From UBA11346 sp038203025 (lineage in GTDB: Bacteria; Planctomycetota; UBA11346): a DNA stretch of 10,114 nucleotides. The DNA lies in the NCBI GenBank assembly GCA_038203025.1, contig JBBREK010000151.1, forward strand, positions 1 to 10,114, read 5' to 3'. Both the position numbers and the translations under genes were made by a program. Shown here piece by piece: positions 1-5,235 of this stretch; positions within the stretch are counted from its first letter, which is position 1, and every line of letters starts with the position of its first letter. Below the pieces are notes generated by a model, which worked only from the letters and a program-made list of their open reading frames with translations, was not told where the DNA came from and made no database searches.

Positions 1-239
1 CCGGCGATGCCCAGTTGCAGAAATCTAGCACGCCATCGCGCAGCCTTTTGCCTAGTCATCCCAAGGTGCTCGGCGATTTCGATGTCCTGCTTCCCGGCCT
101 CCGCCAACAATACCACCGCCGCTCGCTCCGCTATCCGAACCGGAACTCGACGTCCACGCGACAGCGACTCCAGTTGGTGACGTTGCTCAGGCGACAGGAC
201 GACGGTGGCGGCAACTCGCATGTGATTCTCCAGCAGCAT
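1..239 (-). CDS. IS630-family transposase, N-terminal part (cut by window edge)
   Basis: The minus strand is open from an ATG at 237-239 to the left edge and encodes 79 residues with no stop. The translation carries the family signature of the IS630 N-terminal DNA-binding domain: VVLSPEQRHQLESLSRGRR near residues 13-31, then RIAERAAVVLLAEAGKQDIEIAEHLG, and the recognition-helix segment MTRQKAARWRARFLQLGIA. In known IS630/Tc1-mariner elements this helix-turn-helix region binds the terminal inverted repeats and is followed by a DDE catalytic domain, which lies outside this window. A second ATG at 219-221 is also possible as the start. The other end of the element is not visible, so its inverted repeats and TA target duplication cannot be defined, and I cannot tell whether the transposase is intact. 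The family assignment rests on recognised sequence pattern, not on a search. Confidence 0.85.
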   Translation of the reverse strand, partial: MLLENHMRVAATVVLSPEQRHQLESLSRGRRVPVRIAERAAVVLLAEAGKQDIEIAEHLGMTRQKAARWRARFLQLGIA

Positions 240-264
240 AACGGGCCGCTGGCCTATATGTTAC

Positions 265-270
265 ATTATA
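265..270 (-). promoter_or_regulatory. Candidate -10 box for the IS630 transposase
   Basis: The minus strand reads TATAAT here, a perfect sigma-70 -10 hexamer, 25 bp upstream of the ATG at 239. It lies in the only clearly AT-rich patch of the window (about 255-285). No convincing -35 hexamer sits at 16-18 bp spacing; the nearest TTGAAG-like hexamer is about 20 bp upstream. The AT-rich patch may instead be part of the element's terminal region. Confidence 0.4.
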
Positions 271-322
271 TCTGACTAGGATCACTAGGCCTTCAACGTA
301 CAGCTCTTTCATCTGCTCCTTC

Positions 323-568
323 ATGCCGGTTTATCCCGGCGCTCGCCTGTCCAAGGTTCCTCTGGGCGTCGACCAGGATCGGCTGCTGCTCGTCTACCTG
401 GCGCGCTCGTGCCGCAACGGCCGCGTCCTCGCCGAGTTCACCGACGCGCGATCCGGCCAGTCCTGGCATCTGTGGACACTGGCGCCGTTGCTCGGCACGC
501 TGATGCGCCAGGGTGTGCTGACCATCGGCGCGGAGGAGCGGCGTTCGGCCGCTTTTGTCAGCCCTTGA
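323..568 (+). CDS. Hypothetical small protein, possibly the 3' remnant of an IS-disrupted gene
   Basis: An 81-residue frame starts at ATG 323 and ends at TGA 566-568. I do not recognise a family. Two things favour real coding: third codon positions from about 330 onward are overwhelmingly G or C like the neighbouring genes, and the residue composition is globular (for example GVDQDRLLLVYLARSCRNG and SWHLWTLAPLLGTLMRQGVL). Against an intact gene, there is no Shine-Dalgarno sequence before ATG 323, and the frame stays open upstream to 242, right up to the transposase start. The likeliest reading is the C-terminal end of a longer protein truncated by the IS630-type element. It overlaps the end of the convergent hemerythrin gene by 11 bp. 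A complete small gene cannot be excluded. Confidence 0.42.
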   Translation: MPVYPGARLSKVPLGVDQDRLLLVYLARSCRNGRVLAEFTDARSGQSWHLWTLAPLLGTLMRQGVLTIGAEERRSAAFVSP

Positions 569-950
569 CGGTCTTGGCCCAGGGCAGGTCGAACTGCTTG
601 ATGTGGGTGGTGAAGTACTGATTCAGCGCGTCGAGGGCGTCGGTGCCGATGTTGCCGCCGGCCTCGGCGCGCTTGCGCAGGGCCAGCAGCTGGGTGCGCA
701 GGGCACGGTGGTTGGCGGCGTGCGCCTCCAGGCCGTCGTAGCCGGCGGTGCGCATCTCGCCCTCTTCCTCGTCGAGGTGCTCGATCAGCTTGCCGGTGAG
801 TTCAGTGATCTGCTTGGCCACCGGCACTGGGCCAGTTTTGCTGATGATGTCGGAATAGACGTGGTCCATCCGGTCAAACAGGTCATCATGGAGGGCGTCG
901 ATGGCGGCGACGCCGGTGTGGTAGCGGGTCAGCCAATGCTGGACGGGCAT
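558..950 (-). CDS. Bacteriohemerythrin (hemerythrin-domain protein)
   Basis: This 130-residue single-domain protein has the usual length for bacterial hemerythrins, which are four-helix bundles binding O2 at a non-heme di-iron centre for oxygen storage, delivery or sensing. All seven iron ligands of the family can be placed: H21 (IDALHDD), H58 and E62 (EHLDEEE), H77 and H81 (HAANH), H116 and D121 (HIKQFD). The usual Gln before the first ligand His is Leu here. There is no signal peptide or transmembrane segment, so the protein is probably cytoplasmic. The start at 950 is chosen because an AAGGAG site lies 5 bp upstream and because family homology begins at MPVQHW; the same frame is open further upstream to 1328, but that extension runs through the promoter and does not look like a hemerythrin. 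The gene is monocistronic and divergent from the gene at 1138. No sensory partner domain is attached. Confidence 0.93.
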   Translation of the reverse strand: MPVQHWLTRYHTGVAAIDALHDDLFDRMDHVYSDIISKTGPVPVAKQITELTGKLIEHLDEEEGEMRTAGYDGLEAHAANHRALRTQLLALRKRAEAGGNIGTDALDALNQYFTTHIKQFDLPWAKTVKG

Positions 951-955
951 GTGAT

Positions 956-961
956 CTCCTT
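956..961 (-). promoter_or_regulatory. Shine-Dalgarno site of the hemerythrin gene
   Basis: The minus strand reads AAGGAG, 5 bp before the ATG at 950. This near-consensus site fixes the start over the longer open frame that reaches 1328. Confidence 0.8.
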
Positions 962-971
962 GCGGGTTGCG

Positions 972-1002
972 AGTATACCACGTGCTGCGGCCGGCGATGC
1001 AA
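972..1002 (-). promoter_or_regulatory. Candidate sigma-70-type promoter of the hemerythrin gene
   Basis: On the minus strand TTGCAT (plus 997-1002) is followed after 19 bp by TATACT (plus 972-977). The -10 hexamer matches consensus at five of six positions, while the -35 match is weaker and the spacer is long. Transcription would begin near 965 and give a leader of about 15 nt that just includes the AAGGAG site. This lies in the 187-bp divergent intergenic region 951-1137. I found no equally clear promoter for the plus-strand gene in that region. Confidence 0.5.
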
Positions 1003-1137
1003 GGCCATGTGCGCATAGTTGTTGTAAGGATGCACGTCCGGCCTGGATTCAGCTCTGGATGCCACTCCAGCATTATGGGGTACCGGAAAGACCTTGCCCG
1101 CGTCCAGGGATGCCCATATCCACAGGCGAGGGATCCG

Positions 1138-1587
1138 ATGTCGTTGACCGAGCTGTGGCGGAACATGCGCGACAAGATGGCGACGCAGAAGAGCGCGCCG
1201 GCCAGCGAACTGTTGCCGCGCATGCGTGACTCCGCCAAGCTGCGTGCCCTGTCGCAGCCGCCTGCTTCGGAACCCACACCCGCAGCCGTGTCGTCGCTGG
1301 GCGATGTGACACCCTTTGCCAACGACATCGCGTCGATGCCGGCGACGGATATCCCGCCACCGGCCTGGCAGGATGTGTTCCCTGCCCATCACCGGGCCCT
1401 GGTCGCCGACCTCACCAAGCGCGGCGAGAACATGGCCAACTGGGAGATTCAGGACGGCCGCGACATGGGCGTCTCGGACAGTGGGCACACCGTCGCCTTC
1501 AACCTGCACAAGACCGACACCTCAGTGACCATCCAGGTCGAGTTGACCATGTTCAAGGGTCACCTCGCCTCGGTGCGGGTGCGCTAG
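1138..1587 (+). CDS. Hypothetical protein, 149 residues
   Basis: I do not recognise this protein. It is soluble-looking, with no signal peptide or transmembrane segment. The N-terminal ~35 residues are charged and probably helical (SLTELWRNMRDKMATQ). Residues 40-76 form a Pro/Ala/Ser-rich, likely disordered linker. Residues 77-149 look like a compact alpha/beta domain that ends in alternating hydrophobic strands (TVAFNLHKTDTSVTIQVELT, then GHLASVRVR). The start at 1138 is preferred because a GAGGG sequence lies 6-8 bp upstream and the 57 codons of open frame before it overlap the hemerythrin promoter and have atypical composition; an ATG at 1075 is a weaker alternative. The gene ends 22 bp before the L,D-transpeptidase on the same strand, so the two are probably co-transcribed. 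Function is unknown. Confidence 0.75.
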   Translation: MSLTELWRNMRDKMATQKSAPASELLPRMRDSAKLRALSQPPASEPTPAAVSSLGDVTPFANDIASMPATDIPPPAWQDVFPAHHRALVADLTKRGENMANWEIQDGRDMGVSDSGHTVAFNLHKTDTSVTIQVELTMFKGHLASVRVR

Positions 1588-1609
1588 CACGGCCGGCACT
1601 GGACGTAGC

Positions 1610-2305
1610 GTGGACCCCGTGTCCACCACCCCGCGACGTCTGCTGATCATCGCACTTGCGACCCTGGTGATCGCCGGCCTCGGCGGCGTCCTCGTCCACC
1701 GCTACTGCCGATGGCTGTGGCATCCCATCCTTGTGCGTATTGTCGGCGGCAGCACGGTCGAGCACCGGCTCTCGGAGATCGTGCAGCGCCATCCCGATCT
1801 GGCTATACTGCCGGCCGACAGCGTCCGGCTGGTCGGCATCAAAGATCCCGGTCATCTGGATGTGATCATCGACGGCCAATTCTGGCGTCGATTCCCATGG
1901 ACGGCAAATTCTGGGCACGCTGGTCCGAAGCTGCGTGCCGGTGACGGACAGATCCCAGAGGGGGTCTACCGCATCGATGCGCTGAATCCGAACAGTTCGT
2001 ACCATCTGTCGTTGCGCGTGTCGTATCCCAATACCGAGGATCGTCGCCGCTCGGCTGCCTCGGGGATCGACGATCTCGGCGGCGACATTTACATCCACGG
2101 CAAGGAGGCGTCGATCGGCTGCATCGCCATCGGCGACGATGCCATCGAACAGGTCTTCCTGGTAGTGAGCCGGGCCGGTCTCGATCAGGTCGAACTGCTC
2201 ATCGCCCCGTGCGACCTGCGTACCGCTGCGCCACCCCCGGGAGGACCGGTTGAATTGTACGAGCACCTGCGCGAGCAACTGCTCGCGTGGGCTCCGCCAC
2301 CCTGA
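1610..2305 (+). CDS. YafK-like L,D-transpeptidase family protein, membrane-anchored
   Basis: This 231-residue protein has an N-terminal hydrophobic segment (about residues 10-30, LLIIALATLVIAGLGGVLV) that would anchor it in the inner membrane with the catalytic domain outside the cytoplasm. Residues ~70-200 carry the YkuD-type fold signature: IPEGVYRIDALNPNSSYHLSL (residues 115-135), SYPN (138-141), and the active-site motif HGKEASIGC with H163 and catalytic C171. The IPEG, NP.SSYHLSL and YPN pattern points to the YafK group (COG3034) rather than classical ErfK/YbiS enzymes. In E. coli the YafK member DpaA is reported to detach Braun lipoprotein from peptidoglycan rather than crosslink it, so the exact reaction here is open. 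The start is GTG 1610 with no strong Shine-Dalgarno; GTG 1619 is possible. The gene follows the unknown gene at 1138 by 22 bp and ends 3 bp before a convergent gene. Confidence 0.92.
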   Translation: MDPVSTTPRRLLIIALATLVIAGLGGVLVHRYCRWLWHPILVRIVGGSTVEHRLSEIVQRHPDLAILPADSVRLVGIKDPGHLDVIIDGQFWRRFPWTANSGHAGPKLRAGDGQIPEGVYRIDALNPNSSYHLSLRVSYPNTEDRRRSAASGIDDLGGDIYIHGKEASIGCIAIGDDAIEQVFLVVSRAGLDQVELLIAPCDLRTAAPPPGGPVELYEHLREQLLAWAPPP

Positions 2306-2308
2306 CCC

Positions 2309-3049
2309 TCACCAGCCTGCGGTTGCGAGCAGCCCGTCGAGCACGGTGGTGGTCATGTCCCACGCCAGCACGCCCTCGCTGCGCTGCCAGGCGCGCAGTC
2401 CGCCACGGCCATGGCCGTCGGCGGCTTCGGTGATCGTCGCCGGGATAAGCTCCTGGCTCTCGCGCATCGACTGGGTGCGCGAACCGATCGGTACCCCGAC
2501 CACCAGGTGGATGCCGCGCGATCGCGCCTCGCCGAAGCGCACCACCTCGCCGACCGCGTCGAGCCGTTCCAGATCTGGGATGATGCAGACCACCTCATCA
2601 CTGAAGTCCGGTCCCTGGTCGACGAAGGGCCGACCGTCGAAGGGGCGGTTGCGGCGGATGGATGGGTGCAGCGTGGCACCGCTGCGTACCAGCCGGCCGT
2701 CGAGGGTCGCGACCTCATCGATCCAGGGGCCGAGCGCGTCTGGCGCCAGGCCGCGTGCGTCCGGCACGACGAAGGCGGAGTCGAGGAAGCGCCCCCAGGC
2801 GATGCGCTCGTCAGTCACGCAGGCAACCTGGACCTTGTAGGGCGAGCGCCAGGCCACGATCGAGGCGGCCAGGCCGAGCAGCATGCGCTGCAGGAAGGCG
2901 GTGCTGTGGTAGTGGACCACGGTGTGCACCACGTCCTCGAGATCGATGGCCAGCGGCTGGTCGGGCTGGCGTTCGGCGTGACCGAGCAGCCACGGCAGCC
3001 CGCCGGTCGGACGCTGGTGGCGGAGTTCGCTGAGGGTGGCGGCCGGCAT
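2309..3049 (-). CDS. Degenerate FtsK/SpoIIIE-like protein lacking the Walker motifs
   Basis: This 246-residue protein lines up by eye, in order, with the FtsK motor core. LPWLLG (18-23) sits at the position of FtsK LPxxLG. PLAIDLEDVVHTVV (32-45) matches the segment leading into the P-loop. VQVACVTDERIAW (73-85) sits at the position of the strand read as IMIDPKxxEL in FtsK. ALGPWIDEVATLDGR (105-119) matches ALRWxxxEMexR. VVCIIPDLERL (153-163) sits at the Walker B VVVIDELADL. ARSRGIHLVVGVP (175-187) matches ARAAGIHLILATQ. IPATI (202-206) matches NIPxRI. The P-loop GTTGSGKS is replaced by HYHSTAFL (46-53), and the Walker B Asp-Glu by Pro-Asp, so ATP hydrolysis is unlikely. No membrane domain or gamma domain is present. 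Start ATG 3047-3049 has no clear Shine-Dalgarno. It may be a regulatory or structural derivative. The gene call is firm; the FtsK relationship is inference. Confidence 0.8.
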   Translation of the reverse strand: MPAATLSELRHQRPTGGLPWLLGHAERQPDQPLAIDLEDVVHTVVHYHSTAFLQRMLLGLAASIVAWRSPYKVQVACVTDERIAWGRFLDSAFVVPDARGLAPDALGPWIDEVATLDGRLVRSGATLHPSIRRNRPFDGRPFVDQGPDFSDEVVCIIPDLERLDAVGEVVRFGEARSRGIHLVVGVPIGSRTQSMRESQELIPATITEAADGHGRGGLRAWQRSEGVLAWDMTTTVLDGLLATAGW

Positions 3050-3140
3050 GCCTAGACAGTGCCGGCGGCGGGACCGGACTCAAGGCGGGCGGGGACCGGA
3101 AATTCCTCCCGTGCGGTGGGGAAGGGGCTATGAGCCAGAC

Positions 3141-5234
3141 ATGACCGAGACCCCCATCCTCGTTTCGCGTATCCACGCGGTCACCGTCCACGTCGATGGC
3201 GCACTGGTGTGTCGCCGGGCCGCGCTCGAGGCCTCGGCCGGCGCCCCGGCGACGGTGCGCATTTCGGACCTGCCGCTGGCGGCTTCTGGTCGTCCGGTGC
3301 GTGCCCGGGTGCGCGGCGGTACCGCCGAGGTCGTTTCATGTCGGCTGGTGGCGATGCCGGCTCCGCCGGACCCTGGCAGGGACAACACACTGATCCGGGC
3401 GGTTGAGGAGGCCGAGGACGCCGTCGAGGCCGTTGGTCGTCGTGTCGCTGCCGCCCTTGCCCGACTGCGTGCGCTCAATGTCCTTGAGCCGCCCGCGCGC
3501 CCGGACCCGGCCAAGGGTCAGGCGCCGCCTGCCAGTCCGGCCGCCGCCCGCTTCGAACTGCTGCGCTTCCGCGATGCGCAGTCCGAGCGGCTCGCAGCCG
3601 ACCTGGCCAGAGCTCGCCAGGACGAGGAGCAGGTCTCCGAACGCCTGGCGCAGGCCCAGGCCATGCTGGCCGCGGCCCGCAACGCCCGCGCCGCCCGTGC
3701 CGGGGCCCTGTGTCTCGCCGCCGAGGTACAGTTGCGCTGGGCGGCGACCGGCGATCCAGGCTGGATCGAGCTGGAGTACACCGTCCCCGGGGCGCGTTGG
3801 GCGCCGTCCTACGTATTGCGCTTCGATCCCGGTTTGGGCCGGGTGGTCATCGAGTTGCGCGGCCTGGTGGCGCAGCGCAGCGGCGAGGACTGGAGCGGTG
3901 TGCGAGTGGCCTGCGCCACCGCTCCGCTGCAGGGTTGGTGCGATCTGCCGCGCTTGGCCGGCCGCCGCATCGGCCGCGCCCAGCCGCCTCCGCCGAGCGC
4001 TTGGCGTCCAGCGCCGAGCGGCGCCGAGGCGTTGTTCGCCGATTGGGACGCCTTCGCCGCAGTGCAGCCGCGGCCGGTGCCGACGGTGCGGGCCATCGGC
4101 GGTGTCGCCGCAGATGACGAGGAGCCGGCGTCGGTCGGCGCGGCGATGGACGAGGAAGTCTGCGAGGACCGCGAATGTGCCAAGTCCAGGCCTCCTCCCC
4201 CGGCATCGATGATGGCGATGGCGAGCCCATCGCTGCGGCCTGGCGCTCCGGAGAAGAAGAAGGAGCGTTCGTCCGTGCGGCGCATGGTGAGTCGCGCCAG
4301 TGCGGCGGGTGGCGCGTCGGTGCGCGAGGAGGTGGAGTCGTACGCGGCGATGTCTGCCGACGCTGCACCGCCGGCCGAACCGGAACCGGGCCTGGAGCCT
4401 GGTGCCGCGCTGCTCGACTTCGCCGCCCTGCGTCTGGCCGATGCGGATGATGGCGGTCGTGGCCGTCCGCGTCCGATGGGAGCGTTCCGCGACGATCGGC
4501 GCTGGTCCAACGCCTGCGCTGCCGCCCGCCGTCGCAGCACCGACCTGCGTCCGCCGCCACCTGGCCATCAGCCGGTGTCACCGGCCCGCTACGCTGTGCG
4601 CTGGGAAGGCGAATTGCCGGTCGACGTGCCGGCCGATGGCGGCTGGCATGTCGTGCCGCTTGCCGCCGGTGCCAGTGACGTGCGCCTGACGCTGGTGGTG
4701 GTGCCGCGCGAGAGCCGCACTGCCTTCCGCAGCGCAGCGCTGACCAACCCCTTCGACCGTGCCCTGACCGCCGGGCCGGCCGACGTCTACGTCGGCGCTG
4801 ATTTCCTGCTTACCGCCCGGTTGTCCGACATCGCCAGCGGTACCGGCGCTGACCTCGGCCTCGGGGTCGAGGCGTCGCTGGCTGTGGCGCGCAACGCCAC
4901 CTTCACCGAAGAGAGCGCCGGCATGCTCGGCGGCAGCCTGCATCTCAGGCACAGCGTCCGGGTGTCGTTGCACAACAAGGGTGGGCGCCGCGCCGCGATT
5001 GAGGTGCGCGAGCGTCTGCCGCAGCCCGACGAGCAGGTCGAGCACTGCACGGTCAAGGAGCTGACGGTCGCCCCGGCGTGGGAGCCATGGCGCCCCGAGG
5101 AGACACCGCTGCCAGGTGGGCGTCGTTGGCGACTGACCCTTGAGCCGGACGCCACGGGCGAACTCGCCTACGAGTACCGCGTCGAGATCCCGTCGAAGAA
5201 CGAACTGGTCGGCGGCAACCGCCGGGAGGCCTGA
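3141..5234 (+). CDS. DUF4139 domain protein (MuiA-like), first of a tandem pair
   Basis: This 697-residue protein follows the DUF4140-DUF4139 plan of the so-called mucoidy inhibitor A family, whose biochemical role is not established. Residues ~6-72 form the N-terminal domain (ILVSRIHAVTVHVDGALVCRR). Residues ~83-190 are Ala/Arg/Glu-rich and should form coiled coil, broken at 116-135 by a Pro-rich stretch. Residues ~205-262 carry the conserved strand set LEYTVPGARWAPSYVLRFD and RSGEDWSGVRV. Residues ~265-480 are low-complexity, rich in Pro, Ala and charge. Residues ~482-690 hold the remaining beta-rich part, ending VEIPSKNELVGGN. No signal peptide is visible. The start at 3141 is chosen because the family domain begins there and an AAGGGG lies 13 bp upstream; the open frame back to 3036 would overlap the divergent gene. 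The stop is one base before the next start, so the pair is very likely co-translated. Confidence 0.92.
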   Translation: MTETPILVSRIHAVTVHVDGALVCRRAALEASAGAPATVRISDLPLAASGRPVRARVRGGTAEVVSCRLVAMPAPPDPGRDNTLIRAVEEAEDAVEAVGRRVAAALARLRALNVLEPPARPDPAKGQAPPASPAAARFELLRFRDAQSERLAADLARARQDEEQVSERLAQAQAMLAAARNARAARAGALCLAAEVQLRWAATGDPGWIELEYTVPGARWAPSYVLRFDPGLGRVVIELRGLVAQRSGEDWSGVRVACATAPLQGWCDLPRLAGRRIGRAQPPPPSAWRPAPSGAEALFADWDAFAAVQPRPVPTVRAIGGVAADDEEPASVGAAMDEEVCEDRECAKSRPPPPASMMAMASPSLRPGAPEKKKERSSVRRMVSRASAAGGASVREEVESYAAMSADAAPPAEPEPGLEPGAALLDFAALRLADADDGGRGRPRPMGAFRDDRRWSNACAAARRRSTDLRPPPPGHQPVSPARYAVRWEGELPVDVPADGGWHVVPLAAGASDVRLTLVVVPRESRTAFRSAALTNPFDRALTAGPADVYVGADFLLTARLSDIASGTGADLGLGVEASLAVARNATFTEESAGMLGGSLHLRHSVRVSLHNKGGRRAAIEVRERLPQPDEQVEHCTVKELTVAPAWEPWRPEETPLPGGRRWRLTLEPDATGELAYEYRVEIPSKNELVGGNRREA

Positions 5235-5235
5235 C

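Noticed and set aside
15..275. Plus-strand frame of 86 codons at the left edge
   Set aside because: It is antisense to the IS630-type transposase frame, which has clear family motifs; the plus-strand translation is low-complexity Arg/Ser/Leu.
557..569. GTCA...TGAC hairpin at the 558/568 gene overlap
   Set aside because: The stem is only 4 bp and its symmetry follows from stop codons on both strands.
951..1328. N-terminal extension of the hemerythrin frame
   Set aside because: The hemerythrin fold begins at 950 with a good Shine-Dalgarno; the extension runs through the promoter and is antisense to the 1138 gene.
1553..2278. 241-codon minus-strand frame opposite the L,D-transpeptidase
   Set aside because: The plus strand carries the HGKEASIGC active site and a membrane anchor; the minus frame has no recognisable domain.
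2411..3055. 214-codon plus-strand frame opposite the FtsK-like gene
   Set aside because: The minus frame shows the ordered FtsK-like motif series; the plus frame looks like a GC-rich shadow with no domain.
3336..4568. 410-codon minus-strand frame opposite the first DUF4139 gene
   Set aside because: Composition is extreme in Arg, Ala and Gly, as expected from the complement of a GC-rich coding strand, and the DUF4139 motifs are on the plus strand.
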